The notes under the pieces are model-generated. The model was not told the origin of the DNA. It made no database searches and saw only the letters and a program-made list of their open reading frames with translations. From contig QPMI01000637.1 of NCBI GenBank assembly GCA_004431415.1, positions 62,001-126,000 on the forward strand: a stretch of 64,000 nt of DNA. Reading direction: 5' to 3'. Positions 11,451 through 21,840 of this stretch are shown piece by piece. Numbering within the stretch: position 1 is the stretch's first letter; every line of letters begins with the position of its first letter. Source of the DNA: Cyanophora paradoxa. Its lineage: Eukaryota > Glaucocystophyceae > Cyanophorales > Cyanophoraceae. A program made the position numbers and the translations under genes.

Positions 11451-13529
11451 ATGGGTCTGCCGTTCGAAATCTTCATCGAGCAGGAGCATGTGCAGCGCTC
11501 GTACCAGTGCGGCGTCTGCCACGATGCGCTGGAAGATGCCGTGCGTTCGCTACCGGCACAGTTGACAGCCCGCATCTGATTGCGCTGCGCATGCGCAGGT
11601 GTCAGCCGGCTGCCCTGAGGATCACTCTTTCTGCCGGTCATGCATCGACAGCTGGGTTTCACACACACCTTCGAGGCCTTCCTGCCCCACGTGCGCCGAA
11701 CGCGAACGCGTATACGCAGGACAATCTTTGTCTAGCGCGAGTTTGGGGGTCGTCGACGGGCATCCGTGGCGTGTACGCGTCTCGGGCGTGTTCTGGAAGC
11801 CGGCGGCGCGAGTGCGGGGCGGGCTGCGTAGCACTCGCGGCGATGCGCTGCTTTAATTCTGACCATGCGCAGGTGCAAGAGCAGGATAGACCGAGACAGC
11901 ATCCGCCCCGCTCGATTTGTGGAACGCAACATCCGCAACGAGCAGACAAAGTGCGCATGCATGGGCGCGTCGCGAGCCTTCCAGGCGCAGGCAATACTCA
12001 TCTCGAGCGCAGATGTGACAACGCGTCCGAAGGATGCGAGTGGCGCGGCGCCCTGCTCGACCGGGCCGCTCATGTGAAGTCGTGCGGGTTGACTCCCATG
12101 CAATGCTGCGGGTGCAGAGAGAAGATGCGCCAGGACCAGCTGCAGGTGCGTCGAGCTCGGCACGCTCCGCACCCTCGCTCGTCCGCCGCTGCGGCAGCGC
12201 CCGAGCGGCCCGCTCCGCAGGAGCACGAGGCGGCGTGCGACAAAGTGCCGCGGCCCTGCGCGAACGCGGACATCGGGTGCCCCGACGAGGTCACCGACCC
12301 CGAGCGCGAGGAGCACCTCCGTGCGCCCCCGAGCGCGCTTGCCTCCCTCTGCCCCTGCCGCGCCCGCCGAGCGGCCGGCCGGCGCGCCGGCAGAGACGTG
12401 CCGGAAGAAGCTGAGGGGGCGGCTGGACGCGGCGGAGGCGGAGGCGAGGCGGGAGCGGGAGCGCGCGGAGGCGGAGCGGCGGCGGGCGGACGGGGAGCGG
12501 TACCGCGCGGAGGCGGCGGAGCGGCGGGCCGCCTTCGCCGAGTCCGACGCGCACCGCGCCCGCGAGGCGCTGAGGACCGAGGGCGGCGGCCCGCGCTCGA
12601 GCTCCGACCACTTCGTCTCCTTCACCGTCCGCCCCGCCCCGCCCTGCCGGCTCGGACTCGGCCGTCGGGGCGCGCGCCTGAAAGCGGCCGGTGGCGGCGG
12701 GGGCGGGGGCGCAGGTGACTGTGCCCAACTTCCTGCAGCTCAAGGAGCGCGAGGCCGAGCGCAGGGGCGAGTGGACCGCCACCCCCGAGCACGTCTCGCC
12801 CCCCTCCACCCCCTGGTCCGCCCTGCCCCCCTCCCCCGCTCTCTCCGATGCCCTGCCTCCCTTGACCCTCCGCCCGCCACCCCCTCCCTGCAGGAGGATC
12901 AGCGTGTACCCCGCTGGGGACAACAGGGCGGAGCGGTCGATGGACCACCTTGGCGTTTACATGCACAGCACGGACTCGAGCCGGCCCACCCGCGTGCGGC
13001 CGCGGGCGCCCTTCTCTCGAATGCGATCCGACCCGCAGTCGTTGACCCGCGTACCCCCAGGCACGCTTCGGGTACACGCTCATCAATGCTGACAGCGCAA
13101 AGAGCGTCGTCGTGCGGGTCGAGACCGCCAGGGAGGTCCGCGTACCCCTCACCGCATCCCCCCCTTCCCCTCTTCTGGACCGAGCTGGCAGCGCAGTTCG
13201 GGTCGTGCGGGCACGGCTCGTCGCAGTTCGTGCGGCTGGAGACGGTGTCGGACCCCGCGGAGGGCTTCCTCCACGACGGCGCCCTCCGCTTCTTTGCCTG
13301 GGTCTGGGTCGAGCCCGCCGACCCCGACCCCGACCCCGAGCCCCGCCCCGACTCCCCCTCCCGCCTCCGCCGCGCCTCCCGCCTGGCCGCACGCCTCCTC
13401 TCCGCCGGCGCCCTCTCCGGGGCGGCCCTCTGCGCGGGGCTCCTCCTGAGGGACGGCCGCGCGGGGACCCGCCTCGCCGGTGCCCTCCCCAGGCTCGGCG
13501 CCCTCGTCCTCCGCAAGCCCCAGCCGTAG
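11451..13529 (+). CDS. TRAF-like E3 ligase: RING, TRAF-type zinc fingers, coiled coil, MATH domain
   Basis: Start ATG 11451 (MGLPFEIFIEQ). The RING finger reads CGVC…CPEDHSFCRSC…SCPTC after splicing. The next helix (FVERNIRNEQTK) and C/H-rich segments (RRCDNASEGCEWRG, KSCGLTPMQCCGC, CANADIGCPDE) match TRAF zinc fingers. A strongly charged coiled coil (RRERERAEAERRR…) leads into a MATH/TRAF-C fold: VTVPNFLQLKE, WRISVYPAGD, FGYTLINAD and a final strand LRFFAWVWVEP. The protein ends with a roughly 25-residue hydrophobic stretch (RLLSAGALSGAALCAGLLL), a possible membrane tail, before TAG 13527-13529. Likely role: ubiquitin ligase or adaptor. One intron (after AAGT, near 11952) uses a GC donor. 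Architecture is confident; partners unknown. Confidence 0.85.
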
Positions 13530-13637
13530 GGCCGCGCACGCGCCTTCGATTCGAACCATGAAGACCTGTGAATTGAAACCCTGTCTACCTGCACTTGACC
13601 TTTTCCTGCTCTGCCCTGCCTGATCTAGCTAACCTAG

Positions 13638-14255
13638 TTATCTAAAACGCTGCTCGAGCTGCTCCTCGACCCAGTCGACGTCCTCCTCGGCCGCTGTTGA
13701 TCAGGCCTAGGGGCGAGGCTGCTTCTCCCGCACCTCGCCCTTGATCGACAGCGCGGCGCCCCCGCGCGAATCGTAGTGCTCCCTGCGCGCGCGAGGCGAG
13801 GGCGAGTCGGCACTCGTTGACGCGCGGCGTGGCGCTTGAAACTCACACGGCCATGCTCCAGTCGGACGAGCGAGGGTCCATGCCCACGTACTGCGCGTGG
13901 GCACATCGTCAGCGCAGCCGTCAGCGTGACCCGCTGCGGTACGCACTTTCTGAACTGTCCTCAGACAGCTAAGGGCTGCGCGACGCGGACGAGACCTTCA
14001 AAGGCACGCGCCCAACAAGGAGCGGGCGACGCACCGTAGGAGCGCTTCTCCATGATGGCCCGCTCGTCTGTCAGCTTCGCGTTCCGCCGGAAGTCTGCGG
14101 GGCGGCGGGGCGTGGGCTACGTTGCAGAAGAGATGCATGCGGCACGCGCCGCACCATCGCGGCACTCCTGAAGAAGCGTGTCGCGCTTGATCGACGGATA
14201 ACGCTTCAGCGCCCGCAAGAGTGTCCTGTACAGCTGCAAATTGTTCATCTCCATT
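13638..14255 (-). CDS. LYR-motif (complex 1 LYR family) small mitochondrial protein
   Basis: The first exon encodes MEMNNLQLYRTLLRALKRYP, with the diagnostic L-Y-R. The second continues DDFRRNAKLTDERAIMEKRSY, the typical LYR-family second helix. Short exons add VQK and YVGMDPRSSDWSMA. The best frame-consistent ending uses a donor after ATGGCC and finishes in the acidic helix EEDVDWVEEQLEQRF, stop TAA 13638-13640. Alternatives are stopping at TGA 13843 (…DWSMAV) or at TAG 13707. LYR proteins are usually 70-130 residues and act as assembly factors for Fe-S or respiratory-chain complexes, often together with acyl carrier protein. The specific member cannot be named. The gene is divergent from the LSD1 zinc-finger gene. 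Confidence 0.7.
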
Positions 14256-14464
14256 GCCGCTGTCCAAGAAGCTCGCTCTCGCCTCGGCGGCCGCGCTGAG
14301 AGAGTTGCTTTGGGTTTACCGGGTACGACGCCCTGAAGTGGTTGATCAGCTCTGTCGGCTTATAGCGCGCGTTCTCGGCAACTCATCGATTCCACGGCTG
14401 CAGCGGCGCCTGAATCGTGCAGCATTCCGCCCCCCCGCCGCTTTCACACGACCGAGCTCCCGAA
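14256..14464. promoter_or_regulatory. Short divergent promoter between LYR and LSD1-type genes
   Basis: 209 bases separate the two start codons. No TATA box is visible. A leftward or rightward 5' untranslated exon cannot be excluded. Confidence 0.4.
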
Positions 14465-15527
14465 ATGTCGCAAGGCGGCGGAGCGCACGTGCGTGGTCCA
14501 TGTTTTCGAGTAGAAGAATAGATGAGTTACTGGCGAACGGCCTCGGGGAGCGCCGGCGGGCTCGTTACATGAGTTAGCGGCCGAACAGCCTCAGGAACGC
14601 GGCGGCGGGCTCGAGGCCGTGTTGCGTGCTTTGCTGATGCGGGCGTTCGCAGTGGACCTGCGTGTGTGGTCAGGCTCTGATCTGTCCACCCGGAGCGACG
14701 TCGTTTATGTGCCCGCGCTGCCAGGTCGGCTCGTCGGTCGCCGTCGTGTCGCCGCAAACTGAGCGTCAGCAGGCCATCACCCGCCCTCCTCAGAGCTTGT
14801 GGAGCCAGGCCCACTGCGGCGGCTGCCGCACGCTTCTGATGTTCCCCTCCGGTGCGCGGACCTATCCCCGGGCCTACCCGCCGTTTCTCTCTCAGTGCCC
14901 TGATGCCCTCGCAGGCGCTCCGGCCGTTACCTGCGCCCGATGCGGCGTGATAACGTGCCTGAGCCCCGCCGCCGCGCCCGCCGGCCCGCCCCTCACAGCG
15001 CCCGCAGACCGATCATTCAAGCCCCGGGTCCCACGAGCGCACAGCTGAACTGCGCGGGCTGCGGCACGCGGCTCATGTACCCCGCCGGCGCCTCGGCGGT
15101 ACAGTGCGCCCGCTGCTCCACGGTGACGAACGCGCCGCCGGCGCACCGGCAGGGCGCCACACCACCCCCACCCCAGCAGGCGCCACCGCAACAGCCGCCT
15201 GCGCCCGCCAAGCCCATCTTCGTCATCCAGAATCCCTCCGGCACCGAGGTCGCCCTGGGTACCGTCGTCGAGAACCCGTCCCCCTCCCCTGCCGCCGGCA
15301 GCTCCTCCTCCTCGTCCGCCGCCCGCGCCAGCAACCCGCCCCCCCGCCCCTCGCCGCCCGTCCCGAGCCTCCTCGACACCCCCGTGCCCTCCTCCGCGCC
15401 CGCCCTGCCGCCCCGCGCAGCCGGCTCCGCGTCCTCCCCGGCGCGGCCGGCGAACCAGGCCCCGGCAGGGAACCAGGCGCCCCGCCCCGGCGACTCGGTC
15501 TCCATAGAGGCCATCCAGCTCATATGA
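14465..15527 (+). CDS. LSD1-type zinc-finger protein (three zf-LSD1 domains)
   Basis: Exon 1 (14465-14488) encodes MSQGGGAH. The first zinc finger follows intron 1. Three copies of the zf-LSD1 pattern (CxxCxxLxxPxGAxxxxCxxC) are seen: VCGQALICPPGATSFMCPRC, with a CxC variant at its start, then CGGCRTLLMFPSGA|PAVTCARC (interrupted by an intron at TCCG|GTGCGC), and CAGCGTRLMYPAGASAVQC. A Pro/Ser/Ala-rich tail of about 140 residues contains FVIQNPSG and ends IEAIQLI. In plants such fingers occur in LSD1/LOL regulators of cell death and in some metacaspases. No caspase domain follows here, so this is a LSD1/LOL-like protein. Intron 1 (14489-14652) carries an imperfect repeat of about 50 bases (GCGAACGGCCTC / GCCGAACAGCCTC). 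Confidence 0.85.
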
Positions 15528-15550
15528 GCGCCCCGGCGCGCTCTGCTTGT

Positions 15551-16798
15551 TCAACGCCGCACTTGGGGCCGCGCGGCTCGGCCCTCCGCGCGTTTCCTCG
15601 CCACGACGGCGACGGTCGTCCCGAGGTGCCGCTTCTCCACGCTCACCACCTGCCGCCGCGCTGGGTGGGCGGGGGCGGGGTACGCGGAAGCCGGGAGGGG
15701 CGGCACCTCCAGGCCGGACTCGCGGACGAGGGTTTCGATGTCGCGGTTCCAGTAGCAGCCGTACTTCTTCACGTGCCTGTGGAGGCCCGGGTCCAGCACG
15801 TAGCCTGCGCGGAGCGCGCGGGGCTCAGCGGCTGCGCGCAGGCGGCTCGGGAGGGCCCGAGGGGGCGGGCGGCTGGAGCGCACGGTTGAAGAGGTCCCAG
15901 GAGGAGCGGCCGTGCTCGAGGAGGAGGACCTCGCCGCCGGCCCTGCAGACGCGCCGCAGCTCCTTGAGCACCTCCAGCGGGCTCTCGAAGCTGCACACCC
16001 CGAACGTGTCCACTGCGCCGAGGCGCGAGAGGCGTGAGCCACGCACAGGCGCCCGAGGCCGGGAGGAGGAGAAAGACGGTGGCCGCACCGACGGTGTCGA
16101 AGCTGTCGCTGGGGAAGGGCAGCCGCGAAGAGTCGGCGGGGACGAAGAGGGCGGAGCCCGGCGGCGGGGGCGCCGGCGGCTCCGGCGCGTCGCGCGGGGC
16201 CGTGCGCGGGTCGCCGGGTACGGGCCGCTGGGCCTCGGGGAGCGCGGCGTACTTGCCCCGCGCGACCTCGATCATCCCGTCAGAGAAGTCCGTCATCGTC
16301 AGCGACGCCACGCGCGGGCGCTTGTAGTGCTGCAGGTTCCGCCCCGTCCCCACGGCCACCTCCAGCACATCGCCCCGCGCGCGGCCCACCAACTCCTCCC
16401 GGCTCGCCCTAATCCTGCGCGCCGCGGCGCGTCACGTATCCTTCTCGGGCCGTCCGGGCGCGTGGGGCCCGTACCCGATAACGCGCTCATGCAGGTCGAT
16501 ATCGTCGTCAAAGTGCTGAAAGTTTACGAGGATGTCAGCCCGGCGGAGCTGACCAGCTAGGCGCGCTAGACGGTCACCTTGGCGATGCTGTCGAACGTGC
16601 CGCGCCGCTCCCGCTCGGACGGTAGCGGCCCCTCCGGCGCTTTCTGCGCCTGCATGTACACTGCGACGCCGTTTGTTTGACCGTGGCGGGACCGGCGCGT
16701 CCTGGGCGCGTGGGCGAAAGAGATGGCGAACCGTACACGGCCCCGACGCCGGCTGCATACGCGGTGAGGCCTCCGGCGACCAGCGCGGCCTTCTTCAT
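15551..16798 (-). CDS. OMS1-like S-adenosylmethionine-dependent methyltransferase, membrane-anchored
   Basis: The first exon encodes MKKAALVAGGLTAYAAGVGA, a likely membrane segment or targeting anchor. The next exons read FDSIAK|HFDDDIDLHERVIG and then the class I SAM-binding motif DVLEVAVGTGRNLQHY. Further motifs are DFSDGMIEVA, DSSRLPFPSDSFDTV, FESPLEVLKELRRV and EVLLLEHGRSSWDLFN. The C-terminal YGCYWNRDIETLVRESGLEV and RHLGTTVAVVARK are typical of the OMS1/UbiE-like family of mitochondrial inner-membrane or plastid methyltransferases. Stop TGA 15551-15553. The substrate is not known for the family. The gene overlaps nothing and ends only 23 bases from the LSD1-type gene. Confidence 0.75.
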
Positions 16799-16880
16799 CG
16801 CGGGAGCGCGAGCCTGCTTGCTGTCGGCTTGAAGTTCGGTGAACGTGACGGGTACAGTTCTCTGATTCTCGAGCGATCTG
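16799..16880. promoter_or_regulatory. Very short bidirectional promoter
   Basis: Only 82 bases lie between the start codons of the methyltransferase (minus) and the ribosome recycling factor (plus), so promoter and both 5' leaders overlap. No TATA box is visible. Confidence 0.5.
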
Positions 16881-18356
16881 ATGTCGGCGGCCGCCTTCTC
16901 CGTCGTGCTCGCGGGGTGCGTCGGACGTGCTAGATTGCGATCGAAGCGAACAGCACACGTAGCGATCGCCGCGTGAGCAGCTTGCTGACAACTGCGCAGC
17001 CCTCGGGCCTCGCTCCAGTCTGCAGCGGCGGTGTGCGCTGCGTGCTCGTCGTCGTCTCAGATCTCGCAGCCGGTGCGTCTCCTCCCTCGCCTGGCCGATT
17101 GCGAGCCTCCGACGCCGCCGACCAACGAACGCACCGCAGGCGGCCTCCCGCTCCGCTCCGGCTCCGGCCCGCCAGTTCGCCGGCGTCAGCTTCGAGGCCA
17201 GCACCTCCGGCCTCCGCTTCGTGGCCGGCGCCCGCGTCGCCGTCCCGGATGTCCGCGTCGCGAAGGTCCTTTCGGCCGCCCGCCCGCGCAGGCCTCGAGC
17301 GCCGGCCTCACGCGCGCGCCCGCAGGCGCCGGTCGCCTTCACGGGCCCCGTCGCCGACCTCAAGGGCTGCGAGGAGAAGATGAAGAAGACCCTCGACAGG
17401 TGCGCGTGAGGCGCGCGCTGCCGTCACGCGCTCCGCCGGCGCCGCCGCCGACGCGCGGCGGCAGCGTGCAGGGCAACTTCAACTCGGTCCGCACGGGCCG
17501 CGCCAACGTGTCGCTCATGGACCGCATCGTGGTCGACTATTACGGCGCCCCGACGCCCCTCAAGAGCCTCGCCTCCGTCGCCACGCCCGACGCCTCGTGC
17601 GCCCCGCCGCGGCGCGCCCGCCGCGCTCGCAGCAAACGCGCACGCGCAGCACCATCGTCGTGAGCGTCTTCGACAAGGGCGCCGTCCAGTCCATCGAGAA
17701 GGCCCGTCCGCGCCCCGGCCCCGCCCGGCCCCGCCCGGGTTCGAGCCCGCGACCGACGCCCCCCCGCAGGCGATCCAGACCTCCGACCTCGGCCTGACCC
17801 CCAACACTGACGGCTCCACCATCCGCCTCAGCGTACCCCCGCTCACCACCGTGCGCTCGGGCGCCGCAAGCCCCCCTCGCCGCCGCGCACCTCACACCGT
17901 GCCCTCCAGGAGCGTCGCAAGGAGCTCGCCAAGACCGTCAAGAAGCTCGCGGAGGACGGCAAGGCGCGCCCCGCCCCCCTGGGGTGCGGGCGCTCCCGGG
18001 CCGGCGACTCACGCGCGCCCGCCGGCAGGTCGCGCTCCGCAACATCCGCCGCGACGGCATCGACGCCGTCCGCAAGAAGGAGAAGGTGCCGCGGTCCCGG
18101 GGGCCTGGGCTGCGGTGTGGGGGTGCGGCGAGCTGACGGCTCGCCTGCTGCGCCCCAGGCGGGGGACCTCTCGAAGGACCTGGCCAAGGACGAGGAGGAC
18201 AAGATCCAGAAGACCCTCGACAAGTTCATCAAGCAGGTGCCCCCCCGCACGCTGCCCGCCCGCTGCCCGCCCGCGCCCCTGCCGCTGACCCGCCCCGGCC
18301 CCTCGCAGCTCGACGAGATGACCGCCAAGAAGGAGAAGGAGATCGAGGGCAAGTGA
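16881..18356 (+). CDS. frr: Organellar ribosome recycling factor
   Basis: Releases 70S-type ribosomes from mRNA after termination, together with EF-G. Exon 1 (ATG 16881) and the next two exons encode an Ala/Ser-rich transit peptide ([12 protein letters not shown]…[14 protein letters not shown]). The mature part is a full [133 protein letters not shown] and a final [15 protein letters not shown]. All family blocks are present in order. Two introns (17702-17769 and 17964-18028) have GC donors. Plastid versus mitochondrial location cannot be decided. Confidence 0.9.
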
Positions 18357-18611
18357 GGGGCCCGCCCCGCGCCCCGGCTCTCCGCTGCGACCCCGCGCCG
18401 GTCCCCGCGGCCCTGCGTGTGCTGTGCTAGTCAGTGAACCGTGCTTTAGCTTTGACGCTCCGACCGCTGCGACCGGGGCCGGCCGTGGGGCGCGTGCCAG
18501 GAACCGGCATGCATGCGCACGCTTGCCCTATATATCTTCATTGGGCACGCGTGCGTGGCTCGCCTGCAGAATTAAGGGTGAATTCGAAATATGTATATAT
18601 TTCAATACTAG

Positions 18612-21569
18612 CTACAGCTCCGAACGGTCGGGTGCCGCGGGCGCCGCGGGCATCGGACTCGCCTCGGGCGCCGCCGGCGCCGCTGCCTCCGCGCCGGCGG
18701 GCCGCTCGGCCCCGCCCCCGCCCCGGCCGAGGGCGGCAGCCCCCGAGCCCGAGGGCGAGGCGGGGGCGGCGGCCTCGCGGCGCTCCCGCTCGAGGGTCTC
18801 CTCAACGTGCGCGATGCGCTTCTGCAGCTGCCCCGCGTCCGGCATCCGCACCTCGAACCTGCCGGGGCCTAGGCCTCAGCCTGACCCCTCCCCCTCCCCC
18901 CCGGGCCCCGGAGCGGGCGCACGAGGAGTGCTCGGCGACGAAGGCGAGGAGCTCGGCGGCGCTGCTGCGGTCCCCCTCGAAGCGCACACGCCGGCCCCCG
19001 TCCGCCCCCACGAAGTACAGCGTCGGGTACGACGAGACCTGCCCGGGGGTCGGGGGGCGGCGGGCGGTGGGGCCCCTCGCGGGACGCCGCCCCACCTTGA
19101 AGCCGGGGTAGTCGTTCGCGGTGGCGTCGATCTGGGCCTGCGGGAGGGGGTGGGAGGGGGCTCGGGAGCGGAGGGGTACGGGGCGCGGACGACGGTAACG
19201 GAGCGGAGGTCCTGGAGGGCGCGGGCGACCTCCCGCCACACCGGCCCGTACGCCTGGCACGCCCCTGCCCGCCCCGCCCCGGTCAGCGCAGGCCGGCGGG
19301 GGGAGGGCCGGGCGAGGGTGCGGGGGCGGGCCGCAGCGGGGGTCGTGGAAGAGGACGAAGAGGTCGCGCTGCGACTCTCGCACCTGCCCCGCCGCCCCGG
19401 CCCTCAGCGCGGCCGCGGGGAGCGGCGCGAGCGCGTTGCACCTCCTGCAACAGCGTCCGCCCCACCAGGATCTGAGGGGTTCGGCGGGGTTAGAGCGGGG
19501 GGCGGTGCGGGGGAGGGCGGGGCGGCTGGCCTGGACGGGGGCGGCGGCGCGGCGGTCGTCGTCGGTCGGGGCGGGCTGGGAGCGGACGTACGGCTCGGCG
19601 CGCCCCCGGAGGACCGCCGCCACGAACCCGTCCACGTCCTCCTCGCTCGCCGCGTCCCTGCCGCCCGCTTCGAGGCGCCGGAGCTGGGGGGGTACCGGGG
19701 CGGACCGCGCGGGGTCGAGGAGGAAGTGGAGGCCGCCGGGGGCCTCCACGCCGAAGCGCGCCCCGGGGGCCCCCGCCGCCTCCGAGCCGGCGTACATCTT
19801 GTCGAAGAGCGACCTGCGCGCGATCCGGCTGGGGCGAGAACGGGACCCGCCCGGCATCGAACCGGACCTCTCGGCGATCACGAAGTAGGCGAGGCCGCGG
19901 TACTTGAGGGCCACACGGCGCACCGCCCGGCTCGCCGCCCGGCTGCGCGCGCGGGGCGTGAGGCGGGGCGGGGGGTACAGGGAGGGTCGAGACGTGCCTC
20001 GCGGCTTCGCTGGAGGGATCCAGGAAGAGGTAACCCACCGGGCGGCCCCGCCCCACGTACTTGCGGGAGTTGCCCGAGTCGATGACGTCCTGCCCGGATT
20101 CGGAACTGGTGGGCCCGGAGAGGAGGCAGGGGGGGGGGTACTGCGCGCCAGCAGCCGGACGTCGTATGTCTGTACCCAGTGCTTGATTTCGGTGGCGTTC
20201 ATCTTCCCGGCGGGAATCGAGACGACCTGGGGAACGGGATTTGGGGGCAGAAGATGGGAAGGGGGCTACCACGTTCTCTTACCGGCTCGTCGAAGCGGCG
20301 CAGCATGGCGAGGTACGGTCCGCTGACGTTAAACCTGAAAGAGCGCAGGTCGGACAGGGTGAACGACGGAGAAGGGGGTACGCGCACCGCCTGGCGATCT
20401 CGGCGTCGTCGACGGACAGGAACTTGACCTGCGGGGGGTACACGTGCGATGTGAGGGGAGGCCCGGCGGGTCTGCGGAGGGGACTTCACCTCTGACTTCA
20501 TTTCGGCCGAAACGGAATCGAAGGCGGCACGCGCTGCGGCCAAGCTCGGGCGGGAAGCGGGAAGGGCGGGGAGGGGATTGCGGGGGGTACGGGCCCACCG
20601 CGGCCGCGAAGGAGGAAGCCGACGGCGATCGCGGGGTGTTCCCTTCCCCGCTCCTCGATGTCCTCAGCCCTGCGTACCCGTCGAAACATGGAATCCACGT
20701 ATCCCCCCTGACGGCCCCCGCCGGACCTGAAGACCTCCTCCACGTCGGGGGAGAGAAGGCTGTGCAGCAGGGGTAAGGGCTTGCGCAAGGTGGAGGGGAG
20801 AAAGTGAGAGGGTACGTGGCGCACGCGTCGACGTAGCGGACAAGAGCCTCAGTGCTCAAGTCGCCCTCGTACTTCTGCACCGTCCGGCCGCCGTCCCTGC
20901 GCCCCGCCCAAGCCGCAGCGAGCGCTCTCTCTGAGCCGCGCACCGCGTCGCGCAGCGCCCGAAGGACGCACGAGATGGCGAAAATGGTTGGGAAGGCTGC
21001 AACGGGGGGCGGTCAGGCGAGAGGCCGCGCACGGCCCCATGAACTGCGCGCGCACATCGGATCTCGAAGCGCGTCGCCAAAGCGTCGTTCTTCGTCCCGT
21101 CGACCTTCAGCACGGCGGCGCGCTCTACGCGGCCTCTGCGTTGACCGGAAAGGGACGCAGCGTGGCAAATTGATCGCACCGCGGAGTAGCCGGGCGGCCT
21201 CAGCGTACTCAGGGGCGAACTTCTTGCAGTGCTTGCACCAGGGCTGCGCAAACGGCGCATGGGGCGCGGTCGCGGCCCAGGCGGGACCCCGCGAACCGCG
21301 TAGAACTCGACCTGCGGACGCGTCAGCCGGCTCGCGCGACCCGAACGACTAAGCACCCACCAGCGCAACCCGCTGCTGGATGCTCCCGACGTACTCGTCG
21401 AAGCCCTCGTCTGCAAGGACTGCGAGCGCGTCGGAGGGCGGAGACCGCGGCGCTAGGCGCTCGACGCACCGACCACGCCATCTTCCACCTTGTTAGGGGC
21501 CGCCAGCGCCGCCGTCGCGACGACCAGCAGGATCGCCGCAGCGAGGGCCGGCGCGCGCCGGCGCAGCAT
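18612..21569 (-). CDS. Endoplasmic reticulum protein disulfide isomerase
   Basis: A cleavable signal peptide (MLRRRAPALAAAILLVVATA) is followed by a first thioredoxin domain with [20 protein letters not shown] and FPTIFAI. Middle domains lack a CxxC (FDSVSAEMKSEV, KFLSVDDAEIARR, RPVGYLFLDPSSEA). The last a-type domain reads DLFVLFHDPRC, G|AC and QAYGPVWREVARAL, so the active site is CGAC, then YPTLYFVGADGG. A short coiled coil (AGQLQKRIAHVEETLERER) and an Ala/Pro-rich tail end in DRSEL, close to KDEL-type retrieval signals. The order a-b-b'-a' fits PDI. CKHC and CGAC instead of CGHC are unusual. The intron that splits the CGAC codons has a GC donor. Stop TAG 18612-18614. Confidence 0.85.
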
Positions 21570-21840
21570 GCGGTGCGGCTGAGAGCTGAGATCCGTGCAG
21601 TGCAGACGTGCACCTTGGCCCAGCCGCGTCCAACTAGCCGGCAACGAAACCGCAACTTCCGCAACTTGGACCGCAACTTGGGTCCGCAACTTGGACCGCA
21701 AGGTGCGTGGGGGTACATACAAGCGAGAAGGGTCTGAGTCGCGCGCAAGCTCGCATCCCAGCCTTCGCTGTCTTCGTGGGCTCTTCAGCGCCATCGCTTG
21801 CTTCTTAAAGCGAAACATCCAAGCTTAGTACAGGCCCGAG
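21570..21840. promoter_or_regulatory. Divergent promoter with tandem CCGCAACTT elements
   Basis: Between the PDI gene (minus) and the coiled-coil gene (plus), four copies of CCGCAACTT start at 21650, 21659, 21671 and 21684, followed by a partial fifth. This looks like a cluster of binding sites or a short tandem repeat. Confidence 0.55.

Noticed and set aside
14221-14577. 118-codon plus-strand frame overlapping the LYR/LSD1 promoter
   Set aside because: It overlaps the first exon of the LSD1-type gene in another frame and reads through that gene's first intron. No motif.
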